A stretch of DNA of 64,000 nucleotides from Sindora glabra (GCA_020226215.1 CM035235.1:73991283-74055282); one strand, 5' to 3'. Shown: positions 23,644 to 36,845, numbered from the stretch's first letter. A program made the numbers and translations. Notes: generated by a model from the letters alone, not told the origin.

Positions 23644-25965
23644 CATGATGTCATAAATACTAATTCATCAAAATACAATAAGTACTAATACTAAAATTTT
23701 AGTGCTATGATAAGACTACAAACTTTTTCATTTAATGCAATGTCAATTTCATTTGAATAAAAAAGAAAACTAACCTCTTATTTGAAAAGGTAAAAACAAG
23801 ATTTTATTTCATTTTGAAATAAATTTCTTTTTTTAAACTGGTATTTGAATTTAAATAAAAAGAGATTTTATTTTATTTACAATTCTTGTTTTCATTTTGT
23901 TCATGCTATTATGAAATTTATCAAATTTAGTTAAGAGATTTGATTATAATTCATTTCATTTAACTAACATATATTATATGAAAAATTATTATATTTTTAA
24001 TGTTATATTTATCATGATATTATTAAAATTTATTTTTTAATTAAATTGCATATATCTTTTGATATATTTCAAATAATAAAAATTTTATTTGTAAATAAAT
24101 TAAAATTATAGTTGTTGAAATAAACTCAAGTCCATAAATCTATGAAAAAAAATACAGACTAAAACTTGTAAAATATGAATTCCTATAAATGCCAGTCCAA
24201 CATGGTCTAATCTTTGTTTTTACATTTTTACCATTAAATTATATTAATATGATATATAAATTTTCATCCAATCAAATTAATACTTACTCACAAACTCATT
24301 TATTCATTTTCCAAATCAATTTAACCTAAATAAATTATTTTTAAGTTAATAATTTTATTTATAGATTAATAATTTTAAAGTTAACTAATTTTTAGTTTAT
24401 TTAGTATTAAATTGTTAACATGAATTAAAAATGTATTAAATGTGTAATTTTTAAATTTATAGTTATTATTTTAAGTTTAAAATTATTTTAAAAAAAATAA
24501 AAACCCTACAAATTTATTCTAAGTTTATGATCTACAAACTTTATGACTCAAACAACCATTTAGGGAGTTAGCAATTTTTGCAAAGCCATCTAATCTAACA
24601 CCTATTTATGGCTAGCCTACACGAATCAAATTGTGGATGATATGAACAAATCCATTTAACAACTATAATTGAAATGAAATTAATAGAGTTCTAGAGAAAG
24701 TTTTTCCAAATGAAGCATAAATTTGTAAAGAATTTATAAAATATAACTATCCAAAATTATGAAATTCAAATTTATCAAGCTACAACTTATTTTTCACATA
24801 GACATTATAATAATTTTCATGAATCATGTTTAATTATAAAATTTACCTTTATATGTAAAAAATATATATAATTAACAAACTAAATTATTAATTTAGTCAA
24901 GGTAACTAATGATATTATGACTTCAAAGTCTTTTAAGATAAAATAATGTTAAAGAATATACAATTTATTCACAATATAAGAATAAGAAAATGTTGAATAT
25001 TGTCTCAATATTATTTTGCAATTCATACATTGATGCTAACTTTTTTTAAACACCAAATCGAATAATGATTTGAAAGATAAATTTTGTTTATTTTAGTAAA
25101 AAAATATTTTTAATTAAAATATAGTTTTAAAATAATATAATAGTAAAAAATAACTTATATATTTAATGTTAAATATAAAAAAATTGGTAATAGATATTTT
25201 TTATTTTTTAAAAAGGAAATTATTTTCTATTAGAAAAATAGTTGGAAAATGTGGAGTGATAAGAGTATAGATAAGAAAGATAGAATAAGAAGGAAACAAT
25301 GAAAGAGATATGGAACAAGAAGGACTAGCTTTAAAGCATGTGTTACACTTTTCTAAAAGTTTTTATGCTCCTAAAATGTAATAAAACTTAAAACTCTAAA
25401 TTTGAAGTAGTTAAAATAGTTTAGTAAAAAGTTCCATTTAAAATTATTGAACAAATGTGATTTTTGACTAAACATCTATTACAAATAATCATGTATTTTC
25501 AAAGTGACTTTTTAATAGGTAACTATTATAAACAAGTATGTCTTTCTAAAGTGACTTTTTATTAGATAATTATTATAAATAATTATATTATTTTAGAATT
25601 TTAAATTCCAAAATAAAAAGAAATCATTTGTTTATCAATTTAAACACAAGAGTCATATTCAATTCTTTATACATATAAGATTACTGTTAAAAGTTTATTA
25701 ATTAGGATTTTCATTTATAAATACTAAATCAACACCTTATTAATAAATACTAATTTAATTTAAAAAAATAAAACATCCCATTCAATTTTTGAAATGATTG
25801 GATTCTATCCCTTCTTTTTTGAACTTGAAAATCATATCATTAAATTTTATAAAATTTAAAATTAACACTCATTATTAAATTAATTAATTAATTTATTATA
25901 TTACATAATTTTTTATGAACTTTTTAAACAAAAATAACAATATTTTAGTTTATTGATTTATTTGA
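23644..25965. other. Very AT-rich intergenic DNA
   Basis: No ORF, RNA or clear repeat boundary seen. Confidence 0.5.
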
Positions 25966-26425
25966 GACTAAAACCCTATTTTGGTCCTTGGAATTCAATT
26001 TCTATCAATTTTATTAATCACAATAAATTTGTAAAATCATCAAATTTTAATCCTTTTATACAGTTTTCACACAGTTTTTCCTAATCAAAAACTTATATGG
26101 AATGACTAAAACTTGATAAGTTTTAATTATATAGTGACTGAATTGGCACAAACTTTTATTAGAAACGAAATTAATAGAATTTGAATTTTAGAATAAATTT
26201 GCTATGACAAAAAGTTTATATCAATTTAATATTTGTAAGATTAAAAATTATCAAATTTTAATCCTTTTATATAGTTTCCATATAGTATTCCCTAATTAAA
26301 AATTTGTACAAAATGATTAAAATTTAATAATTTTTAATCTTACAATAATTGAATTGATATAATTTTTTATTAGGAATAAAATTGATAAAAATTGAATTTT
26401 ACAGGATCAAAACAAGGTTTTAGTC
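25966..26425. mobile_element. MITE-like foldback element (460 bp) built as a tandem dimer
   Basis: Left end GACTAAAACCCTATTTTGGTCC and right end (complement GACTAAAACCTTGTTTTGATCC) form terminal inverted repeats. Pairing continues inward (TTCAATTT.TATCAATTTTATT on both). Inside, a ~170-bp unit with CAAATTTTAATCCTTTTATA is present twice in the same direction (about 25996-26200 and 26219-26405). The second copy also folds on itself around 26247-26345. Flanks are T/A-rich and no clean target duplication could be assigned. Confidence 0.7.
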
Positions 26426-28430
26426 TTTATTTTATTATTTTTTACATAGAATTTCATAACTTGTTTTTATTATTTAATTAAAATTCTATATGTCTAATTT
26501 ACTTCATATTAATTATATAATATGAAAAATAAAATGATAAACTCTTTTTTAAAAATATTAAAAATTATATAATTTAATAAAATAATAAATTAAATTAATG
26601 CATATGAATTTTAAATTTTATATAATTTAAATAGATAATTTTTAAAATTTTAAAATTAAAGAAAGCAAAATTTAACTGAAAAAGCTATTTTATAATTTTC
26701 CCTACAATTTTCGTGTGAGGCATCCATAAAATATTGTGTACGCGCCCTGCACGAAACGCACCTTTGTGACGGAGGGGCAGGAAAATTTGGTGAAAAAATT
26801 TCCACATTTTGATTTAATATTTTATATATGCCATTCCGATTTTCTCAAGAAACTTACAACAACCTTCTGTCTCCATCTCACTTTCTCTTTCTGCGTCCAA
26901 TCACATATTATCTCCAACATTATCTTCAACATTTATTAGTCACATTACATTATCTTTTGTTTAGTTTTCAATCATCAAATCATGATATCGTTTGACTCTT
27001 ATTAAATTATTAATACAAAGACCCAAGCCACCATCTTAGAATAATAATATTTGCACATTTTCTTTTTTTAACAATCAGTCACACTCATGTTGTACCTAAT
27101 GTAATGTATTTTAAATTCATATGATCAATTTAAATAATGTTTAATTAACTTAGAATAACTTGTTATATTATGTATATGATGTGAGGAAATTATGAATACC
27201 ATGCAAATAGTATCAAAATTATTTTAAAAGATAAATTGTGTAATGATAATACTCTTCATTATAAAAATATATGAAAAATGGGTAGAAGGGCATATGGAGC
27301 AATTAGTATGAGTTTTTGTTTAGAAATAAGCTATGGTGCAATTGCATCAAGAATCAATGTCACCAGAATCGAAAGGACAACAGAAAATAAGGAAAAGATG
27401 CATAAGGGCCATTGTTAATAGGGAAAGGAGGCCCTAATAAGATAAAAGCCACAGATCTCTCAGGTAGATTTTCCAACTTTATCAAGACAAAGATGTCGCA
27501 TAACCTCAATTCCAAACAACATAGATATTGTTGGACGTCTCTTCCCTTTGATATGTTTATTCCAAGTTTAAATTATCATCGATGTTATATGCAATAAAAA
27601 TACAATTAAAATTAAATTTTAAATATAAGTTAATGACTATTAATAAATACATACTAGTAAAGTCATTTATAAATATCAATATAATGAATATAAAATTTAA
27701 ATTCTATTTTTATTACATATAATATTTTATTAAATTATATCTCAAACATGATATTAATTTAGGAGAGAAATGAAATAAAATATCTTACAAAACAAAATCA
27801 TCATAGGATTTTTTTAACAATCCACAATATCAATTACAAATCCATCATTCGGTACCATACTTCTATGATATATATAGTACATCTTACCAAAATTTATTGT
27901 TCTATTATTTTCTTATATGCTTTTTGCATTCTCTCATTTCTTCTACACTTTATAGTCTAGAACATCGAAATTCCTTTTTCTATTTTGCAAGTTTCCCATC
28001 CCAATGTCTGAATCTTTGAGACTTCATCAATAGCATCATCTGTGAGGAAATAACAAATGAATATATTTATAGCATATATTGATAAAATAATAAATTAATA
28101 CATAATTATTTTTTGTTGAATTTAAGAGGAGTAAGCTAAAGAAATACATATTATTTTAATAAAATTCATATATTTTATATAAATTTTTATAGTTTATAAT
28201 GAATTCACAAAAGTAATATCACTTATATTCCTAAAAGATGAACGAAGAAACTTAAACATTTTCTTTTGATAATATAAGAAAGAAAAGTAAACTTAAAGAT
28301 ATGATATCAAATTATTGCTTTATCTTTAAAGAAAATTAATATAAAAATGTCAATTCATAATTAATAAAAGAATAGAAAAAATTTTAAAATGATAATTTTA
28401 AGTGAAATTGTAATGACAAACCCACTTAAA
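26426..28430. other. AT-rich intergenic DNA
   Basis: Short ORFs at 26736 and 27412 have no family signal. Nothing else seen. Confidence 0.45.
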
Positions 28431-28567
28431 GAGAACTTGAAAAACCAATTATTGGTGAGTCCATACACGCATGGGCTCCACCACAATCTGATCCGCTAAG
28501 AATGCTGATACGGTCAGCACGCTGTCCAGGAGGCCCAAGGGTGCCCTCAAAGATCATTAACATAAGA

Positions 28568-28628
28568 AGACTTTGTGCAGACCAAAAGAGGGAGACTTTG
28601 TGCAGACCAAAAGAGGGAGACTTTGTGC
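28568..28628. repeat. 25-bp tandem repeat, 2.4 perfect copies
   Basis: Unit AGACTTTGTGCAGACC followed by AAAAGAGGG repeats exactly at 28568-28592, 28593-28617 and 28618-28628 (partial). It sits in a GC-richer island (about 28430-28700) of unknown origin. Confidence 0.9.
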
Positions 28629-28859
28629 TTTTCACTTTCCTCTTTCAAAAATGAATTTCCTTACAAAGGAAAATTCTAGTGGGGGACGCGTCAATCATTT
28701 GCATCCTTTTGTGTGTGTGGCCTTTTCTATTTTTTATGTTTCCATGCATATTTAAAAGCTTCGTAATCATAATAGTAAGTATATTTACCCTTTTTAAATA
28801 TAGTTTAGTTTTGCTATCAAATTAATTATTTTCTTTAATCTTTCTCTTGAGTAAAATTT

Positions 28860-31800
28860 TGTTGAGTTTTATCTAAATTCAAATTATTTTCGATTAGTAA
28901 CTATTTTTTATTTTGAATTATCTTCCTATTCAAATTAATTTTTTTATGTTAGATCATGAATAAGATTCTTTATTAAATAAATATTTTTAATTAATTATTT
29001 GAAATATAAGAAAGATTTAATATGAGTATCTATATGAGTTATGTGATAACCTTTATATAAGTTTATGAAAGATGTAAAGATAATGTCATGACTTAACTTG
29101 GGGTATATGACTAGTGTAAAAAGTTGTCTTATGCAACCCCTTACCAACATACTAAAACAAAATAAAATAATACAACTTTGAAATAAGATCCCTAATTTTT
29201 AATGGATGTAAATACTTTCAACAATAAATATATAGACAAATCCAAACTTGCTATACAATAGATAAGTAAATATATTGTTGCTTATTCCAACTATCTAGTG
29301 AGTCACTTTAATGTGAGAATGCTTGAATAAATTCACTTTCATCCTAACAAACAATAGTTGAATACTTCAGGAAAAGACTTTCTATGGAACAAAGAAAAAG
29401 AAATAGGATGTGTTTTCATTAAAAAAAAATCTAAAGTAAATAAAGATAATAAAAGTTGAATTAAATAGAATGTAAGTTTAACATCCAGCAAGTTGTTTAA
29501 GAATTTATTTACCTTATAAAGGAATAAACATAATGTATCAAATGCAAAGTTCAACCATTGTCATTTTATAGACCATGTAACATTACATTTAATAAAAATG
29601 TTTAAATAACTAAACTATTTCATTTATATATATATATATATATTTATTGTTGGTCATTCACAACCATACATCAACAACCTTATATACAATATAATAATAT
29701 CAATACAAAACTCATCTAGTTCAAATGATTTGATTTAAAATAATTCGATATAAGTATAATTAAAATTAAAAGTAAATAAATTTTATTATGACATTCGATC
29801 ATCCTTATTTCTTTATAAACTCATTTTTGTTCCTCCAAAGTTTGCTTTATTCTTTCATAAATGATTTTCTAAATCCAATTTATGTCACAATACACATATT
29901 TCATCTCCTTCTTTCAAATTCAATATCATAATCGTATCTTATTTCAAGATTTTAGCATTAGAAATCAAGTATAAATAGGTTAATAAACTAAATAAGTGAG
30001 CATACAAACCATATATCACATTATTTCATAAAAATTTCAAGAAATGTGTAAAATTAAAAAAAAAGTGTTAGTTAATTATATAATTAACTATTGAGGTCTA
30101 GAAGCAAAATCTAGTCCTTATAATTAATTTTATTCATTTAGAAAGTAAACTTTTAATGTATAGTTGACTATAAACCTTTCTAGTGCAAGTCTTAGGGCCA
30201 TAATAGATTATAATAATTGACTATAAATTGGGTTTTGTATATTTTTTCCACATTTCTATTGTTCATTCAACACCATGTCATCAAATTGTGAATACACATA
30301 ACTACAAACCTAGAATTGACATTTAAACAAGCTTCCATCCTCATATTTAAAACTAATATAATAAGAAAATTACATCACAAACTAAAATTTACATCAATTG
30401 ATAATCAAATGACCAACATTCATCCATTTTAATTACAACTAACTTAAGTTTAAATTCATCTAAAAATAATTATTTTAAGCAAATTGCTTACTTACCTAAA
30501 TATGGAGGAGATAACAGAGGTTTGGAATTGCAACCCACTTGCCCTATTCCTAACAAATTCAAGTAATTAAGATAGGATCCCTCAAATCCTTAATCTTTTC
30601 ATTGATGGTGAAAATTGGAAAAGAAATCAATTAAGGGTTTCAAATCATAAAGATTTACCTTAAGTTGGATGAGAATTATGGATGATTAGATAAACTTATT
30701 TGCTTGAGTTATTGAATTTAAGAAGAAATTGAAGAAGATGATATAAGGAAAGAGTAAGTTAAATTAGAATTGTGGATGATTGGATAAACTTATTTTCTCA
30801 AATTATTGAATTTGAGAAGAAATTGAAGAAGAGGATATAAGGAGAAAGTATGATGGTTATATTCAAATGATGAGGCTAAAAGGAAAAAGGGATTTTAAAA
30901 GGTTTTAATAATAAATTAAACAAAGTGGCTAAGGGTAAAATTAAAAAAGCATTTCTTAAATCTCTTCTATATATACGTACTTAATTTTAGCTAGATATTA
31001 GCCCTTAAATTAATTTATTTTTTCTTTCTTACTAATTTACTTTTTAATCATATCACAAAAATATTAGTATTTTTTTTATAAAATTCCACTCTAAAATTAA
31101 TTATAATAATTATATGATTATTTTCATACATAAAAATATTAAAATTATTTTTACTTTCCTAAAAGATGTAACAAATGGTGATTAGAAAGTTATGAAGTTA
31201 TAATTGAAAGCCTTCACATGTTTTGTTTTATAATTTTTTATAATATAATGAATCTTTTCTCATTTGTAATTTTTCTCGTAAAATGTGGAGTTTTCAATGT
31301 TAAATTGTTCATGTATTTTTATTGCATTAGTTTGATTGATTTAATTATTTGTTTGTATGAATAAGGGATATTTTTCCAAATAAGTGATACCAGAGGGGGT
31401 TTAGCTCTGTGAGAGTAATAATTAAAGATAATAAAGCCTAATTGATGTGGCATGAAAATTATGGACGAAGTTAATAGTAATAACGATTATAATGATGATG
31501 ATAATTTGTAGAAATTGTGATAACTTATGAAAGTGTTCATAAGATTTGATATTCTTGTAAATGTGAGAGAATTCTGCAGATTAGGAGGTCATGGATAGAA
31601 GCTTGTAACACTTGATTAAGATAAAGTTACTTGATATGAAGATAAGTGCTATAATTTAAAAAATTTGCAATGATTGAGGACTTTGATGCGTTAACATCCC
31701 ATGATTAGTTTTATTTGACAATATATGAAGTTTGAAGATTGATGAATATAATTGAATTTATGTTAATGCAGAGATTGTTAAGCTTGAACTAAACTCAATA

Positions 31801-32380
31801 TCCACATTGCTTGATCAAAAGATGGTCATTGCAGTTTGAAAAAATTGAAATGATGGAAAACTCTTATGGTTAACATCTGATGATTAGTCTCATTTGACAA
31901 TATGTTTGAAGATTAATAAATGTGATGAAATTTGTATCAACGTGGAGATTGTTAAGTTTGATCCAAATTCAAATAATTGTTAATTAATGATTATTTCTTA
32001 TTGTATGTTATTTCACTATTTAAGTTAAGTTTTTATGTTAAAATAAAATTGAGATTCATTCTTAAATAAGTATTTTTAGGTTATAAATATCTTGAACTAC
32101 GAGAAATATTTGATATAAATGTCTATATGAGCAAAGTGAGAAATATCATAAAAGTTTATGAAGGATACAAGGATAATGATTATGGTCACGAGTCTTCCCA
32201 CACATTATTCTCTAATATACAATAATAAAGTAAATTTTTTCGCATTTGTATTTGTGATTTTTCTCTTAAAATTTAGGATTTTTCACATTGAATTATTTGC
32301 ATGCTTTATTGTGTTATTCTAATTAATTTAATTAGTTTATGCTTGTTTGTTTGAATAGGAAATATTTTTCTCAATAAATG
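28860..32380 (+). mobile_element. Diverged non-coding LTR retroelement, left LTR apparently split
   Basis: Related sequence starting TGTTRAGTTT.ATC.AAATTCAAAT occurs at 28860 and at 31950. Both are followed by matching stretches (TATGAG...TATAAAAGTTTATGAA.GAT and similar). The LTR end, with TTTTTCTC.TAAAAT.T.GG and ATATTTTTC, occurs at about 31235-31380 and 32240-32380. The left LTR seems cut by about 2.1 kb (29130-31230). A GTGATACCAGAG motif at 31384 follows the first LTR end like a weak primer-binding site. AGATTGTTAAG before 31950 is Copia-like. Inside, only ~560 bp of non-coding DNA remains, so it is a TRIM-like or deleted element. Confidence 0.5.
30672..30850. repeat. Tandem duplication, 94-bp period, two copies
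   Basis: Units AGAATTATGGATGATTAGAT... (30672) and AGAATTGTGGATGATTGGAT... (30766) run in parallel for about 85 bp with few differences, each ending in GATATAAGGA. Confidence 0.85.
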
Positions 32381-33016
32381 TAAAATGTGTATAAAGATAG
32401 GAGACAAAAATATAATTTAAGATTTATGATTTTATTTTCCATCAAAATAAAACAAAAAGGAGAGATTTGGGTACATTATGTACTATTAGATTGGATTGTA
32501 CATTAATTTTACTTTTATTAAAGTTAAATTTTTTATGTTATACAATAATATATTAATAATTAAATTTGATGATACATTGATATTATAAAATTCTTCTAAA
32601 AGAAATTCTTATCTAAGAATATTTTCCAATAAGTATACATTAATTTAATAAAATCAATATTACTTTATCTCCTTTTAAAAAAGGTAATGTTACAAGGAAT
32701 TTAAATTATAGTTTCATCATTGAATTATATTTAATGTATTAAAATTTATAATTTTAAAAGGTTGAACTCCCACAACATTACTTTCCTAAGAATCCATCAA
32801 AAAATTCCTTATTTTGTTATTAAAATTTAAATATTATAATCGATCAATAAAATTCTATTTTTGGGATCTCGTATTATAGGATGCAATTTTTTTCCCCTTT
32901 CGACAATCGCCAATTTGACATGGCGTCAAGATGGAAAACAAAGGATCTGCAATATCATAGCCAAACAAATTGGGGAGTAGTTATTTCAATCACCAGTAAG
33001 ACCCACAAACCAGAAG
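32381..33016. promoter_or_regulatory. AT-rich upstream region of the CX9C gene
   Basis: Intergenic. Composition shifts sharply toward GC at about 33010 where the gene starts. No clear TATA position could be fixed. Confidence 0.35.
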
Positions 33017-33283
33017 ATGACAGCGGAACCCAAATGCGAGCGGCTTCAGAGGGCGCTGGGGGAGTGCCACCGGCGAGTCCCGTCGGGTCCGGGTCGCGAC
33101 TGGGCGTGCCGTCATCTGAATCACGCCCTGGCCAAGTGCTTGGTCTCCATAGCTTGCCCCGAAGAATCTGAGGCGGTTCGGACTCTCTGCTCCAGTGGCG
33201 GCACCGCTCTCAAACGCTCTCAGTGCCAACAGGCTCAACTTTCTCTCTCACTTTGTCTCTCCTCTCATCAACAAAATTTGTGA
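33017..33283 (+). CDS. Small CX9C-motif (CHCH-like) protein, 88 aa, intronless
   Basis: A single GC-rich ORF in an AT-rich region, starting at ATG 33017. Eight cysteines fall in four spaced pairs: C7/C17, C31/C41, C47/C58 and C70/C80, with spacing CX9C, CX9C, CX10C, CX9C. This spacing is typical of helix-coil-helix proteins imported into the mitochondrial intermembrane space by the MIA40/ERV1 relay. Many of these help assemble cytochrome oxidase or complex I. I recall close plant homologues sharing the CPEESEAVR and GGTALKRSQCQQAQLS stretches, generally labelled as Cmc1-like or uncharacterised. There is no transit peptide, as expected for this import route. Which assembly step it serves cannot be told from sequence. 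Confidence 0.85.
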   Translation: MTAEPKCERLQRALGECHRRVPSGPGRDWACRHLNHALAKCLVSIACPEESEAVRTLCSSGGTALKRSQCQQAQLSLSLCLSSHQQNL

Positions 33284-34060
33284 TACTTAAATTCTAATCA
33301 TCGCTGCATGAAGCTAGTAGAGATTTTATTATATTTGTCGGGTTTTTTTATACATAAATTTCGTGATTTATTAGTTTTTTCTGGAAATCGTAGAGCTGCT
33401 TCCTTAAAAAAAAAAAAAAATTCCTGTAAAGTATCAGAGAATTTTAATTAGATTTTATGTAATGCATTGACATTACACAATATCCGAATACGTAATTTTT
33501 CAATCGGTTTAGCTCTGTCTAAAATTGGAATGCACAGGAGACAACAAATCCGGGCAGGATTGTGTAAGTTGCAATGTTCACCATCCATGTATATTTGCTA
33601 TTTACTATGATTTAGGATATTTAGAGCAATCAATTTCGAAGAGTCTTACTCATATCAAATGTTTCTGTAACTAACAAAAGCTGCATTTTTTTTTTCTTGG
33701 TTGTCATGTGTTTTATTTCTGAGAAGAATAGCGGTTTTTTATGCGGAGGTTTAAAGTAAAAATTGCATCTTTATAGTACACAAGATTTAAATAAGGTTGC
33801 CATAAGCAATGAAGCTTTTGTTTGAACTATACAATAACCACATAATTGCTTATTAAGTAATCTCTTACAATCATTCTTGTTAAAAAATCATAGACTAAGG
33901 AATTTTAAACCGTTGACCAGAGTCCAGACCATTACTCTTGCCATCTAATGGCTTCCACTTTCCTCACAATCCTAACCATTAATTTATTGATCACACATTA
34001 TAATCTAAAATTCGAAAAATTGTTATCCTTCAAGTCATTTTTATTTGCGATACTTAATTC
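33284..34060. other. Intergenic, AT-rich
   Basis: 3' flank of the CX9C gene. A poly-A run lies near 33404-33420. No gene seen. Confidence 0.4.
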
Positions 34061-34290
34061 CTTGTACAACAATCGCTTACAGACACAAAATATTACTCAT
34101 AAATGTCCTGCAAATTGCATTTGAGTAATAATAAGTTCCCTTGATCTAACCAGTTTCACTTTTTGCATAGATCCTGACTCAAACTAGCTCTATTTATTCA
34201 TTGACTTCACCTGATCAAGTTTTGTCAAGACTGCAATAAGTGAAATTGACTAAATCAACACAAGTGTAACTGGCAGCACAGATACACAAT

Positions 34291-36834
34291 CTATGAAGGA
34301 AACCTGTCCCTGTCATGAGGAGTAGAATAATCAATATCCGACCCCACAGGAATGATACCAAATGGGTTAATAGAAGGATGGCTTCCATAGTAATGCAGTT
34401 TTATATGTTCCATGTTCACTGTGCAGCTAATGCCCGGAATTTGGAAGATGTCTTTAGTATAGTTGAAGAGATTTGGGTATTCCCGGAGTAGCTTCTTGTT
34501 GCACTTGAAGTGAACTGCATAAACCTGAAATTTAGACAAATGGTTCACGTTTAAGAGATAAGAATGGCTCGACAGCAAAATGAATCTCCCATTGGTAAAG
34601 CAAAAGAGTATTATGACATCAACAGCTAAACCATGTGACGAGGCTAAAGATCAGGCAATGTAACATTCCAAGTTGTTTGTTCCCTCAATCTCATCTAATC
34701 GTGAGGACGCCAATCCAAGACAAAAAAAAAGAGTAAATAAATAATTTGACACTGCATTTTCTCATTGTGAATCACTATGCATTCATGTGAGAAGAGGAAC
34801 CATAACAAAGATCAAATGATGATGATAATAAAGCACTGTATATTGCAGTCAACAATAAAATTTAGACACAATGACAACATAACAAAGGTCATCAACCTTG
34901 GACCAGCTAGAACCAGTATCTATCTTATAAGACCAAATAGTGATCATGATACATTTAAATTCATTATTATACCATGTTTGTCTTATGATTCACAGAATAA
35001 ACATAAAGAATTAAAATTGAAGGGGAAAGCCTTTCGATTGCCAAAAGGAAGAGGAGGAAAATCAATAAAAATATTCTTCTATGCTCTTGCGAAACAGTAA
35101 ATGCCAGTCTAACTGAAACAGCAGATCCATGGCTCTTTATCTCACTTTATATTGCTGTCTGTAACCACTTTCCAAGTGGATCTTTACATTGTTGAACTTG
35201 AAACTTCACTCAAAAGCACTACTAGAATTGTCAGATTGAGAGGCCATTAACGATCAATAATGTTTAGTTTCATGAAGGTGAATGCGAGAGGGAAGAAGGT
35301 TACAATGCCAGCCCTTGTTTGGGAATTGGGAGTCTTGCTTAGGAAGGGAAAGGAAATCAGAGTTTATGATTTATCCCCAAAAAGCTTCCAAACATATTAT
35401 AATGATATGCTGGGATGGGAGAGAATTGATGGGAAAGAGAGGAAAGAGAAGATTATGACATAACCTTGTTTGGGAGTTTTAATTAAAAAGGGGGAAGCAA
35501 ATGAGATTTCATGATTAATCCCCCAACATCTGCAACACTCACTTTTTATGCTCTTCCAATTTGAGTGGTTTTGGAGGATTTTTAAACATTCAAACAAGGA
35601 GAAGGGAAGTTATCTCTTAATTATCCATTCTCCTCCCTTCCATCCTTTCTTGTTATCTTCTCTTTCTTTTTCCTCCTAACTCCCAAATATGGCATTAAGG
35701 ATGCTAACCCCCCCCCAAAAAAAAAATGACATTTGGGGATTCTAACAGCAGGTTGGCCATGCATAAATCATACCTCGTCAAATCTGATAAGTGTGACAAA
35801 CAAACGGACATCTGCTTCAGTTAGGGTGTTGCCACAAATGTAACGCTGCTTGCTCAGTATATTTTCGCATTTATCCAAAGCTTCATATAATTGTTTTACA
35901 GCCTGCAGCAAGATCAAAGTACACAAGGTCAATGGCCTTTTAATAAATGTGAACATTAACATACTGACCACACCTAAAAGCACCAACTTAATAATAAGTT
36001 CTTACCTCATTGTATGGACCTTGCATCTTTGCAAACCCACATTTATAAACACCATTGTTTATCGCATCATAAACCCACTGATTAGTCTCGTCAATTTGGG
36101 ATTGCAAATAAGGGGGGTACAAGTCCAAGGTGGGATTTTCTGCTATATTGTTAAATTCAGTATTGAACATGCGTATTATCTCTGAGCTCTCATTGTTAAC
36201 AACTGTCTTTAGTTTCTTATCCCAGAGAACCTAGGCAGATAAAAAATCCTTTAGATGACGACAAAAATGCCTTCTGAGGAAACCAAGTCACACAAACCAA
36301 GAAAGAACCAGTCTATCGAAGGGGGAAAAAACATACAGGAACTGTGTATTTTCCATTGTAGCTTGTACTCGCAATTTCATAAAGTCCCCTGATACTCTTT
36401 ACTCCATTCAAGGGGTCGGGTTCGGCTCCCTGAACTTCTGTTTTTGACTCAGGAAACACCCATCCCATATGCTCATCTGATTCTTTAGTTCTTGCCCAAA
36501 TGGGTTTCACTGACTGGTTATTTATATGCACAAGATAGATAATTTTAGCTTCAAATTAATTTACTATTCTATTTACATTCACTATCCTATTTACAAGGTT
36601 GATAGAATGAGGTTTACTAACCGAGAAACTGATGGCTTTGTCGAGTCCTTTGAGCCTCAAATAAGCAAGGCATCGGGAAGCCCAAGGACAAGCATATGAT
36701 ATATAGAGATGATACCTTCCTGATTCAGCTGGAAATTGGGAATTTGGATCGCATGAAATGAGATTTCGGAATGTGGAAGCAGTTCTCACAAAAGCACCAG
36801 AGTCTGATGTCTCATCCAGTGCAGATCGTGCCAT
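34291..36834 (-). CDS. Glutathionyl-hydroquinone reductase (GST Xi / ECM4 family), 325 aa
   Basis: Five coding exons, all phase 0: 36834-36622, 36513-36337, 36230-36006, 35902-35774, 34524-34291 (stop included). The thioredoxin-fold N-terminal domain carries the family's catalytic cysteine, Cys49 in YACPWA. It is followed by SVKPIWARTKESDEHMGW, a family block. The C-terminal all-helical domain includes QRYICGNTLTEADVRLFVTL and the conserved GIIPVGSDIDY near the end. The family reduces glutathionyl-hydroquinones using GSH, releasing the hydroquinone and GSSG. No transit peptide is apparent at the chosen ATG, so a cytosolic form is likely. An AG acceptor at 36847-36848 places a short 5' UTR before this start. 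The next leader exon ends before GTAGCA at 37952. Confidence 0.94.
35304..35696. mobile_element. Possible MITE in the last intron of the GHR gene
   Basis: Ends are AATGCCA with CTTGTTTGGGA close behind, and the inverse TCCCAAATATGGCATT. They share AATGCCA and TTTGGGA in opposite orientation. The internal part is pyrimidine-rich at one end and purine-rich at the other, so it could fold back. No target duplication was found. Confidence 0.45.
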
Positions 36835-36845
36835 TTCAAAAGCAA

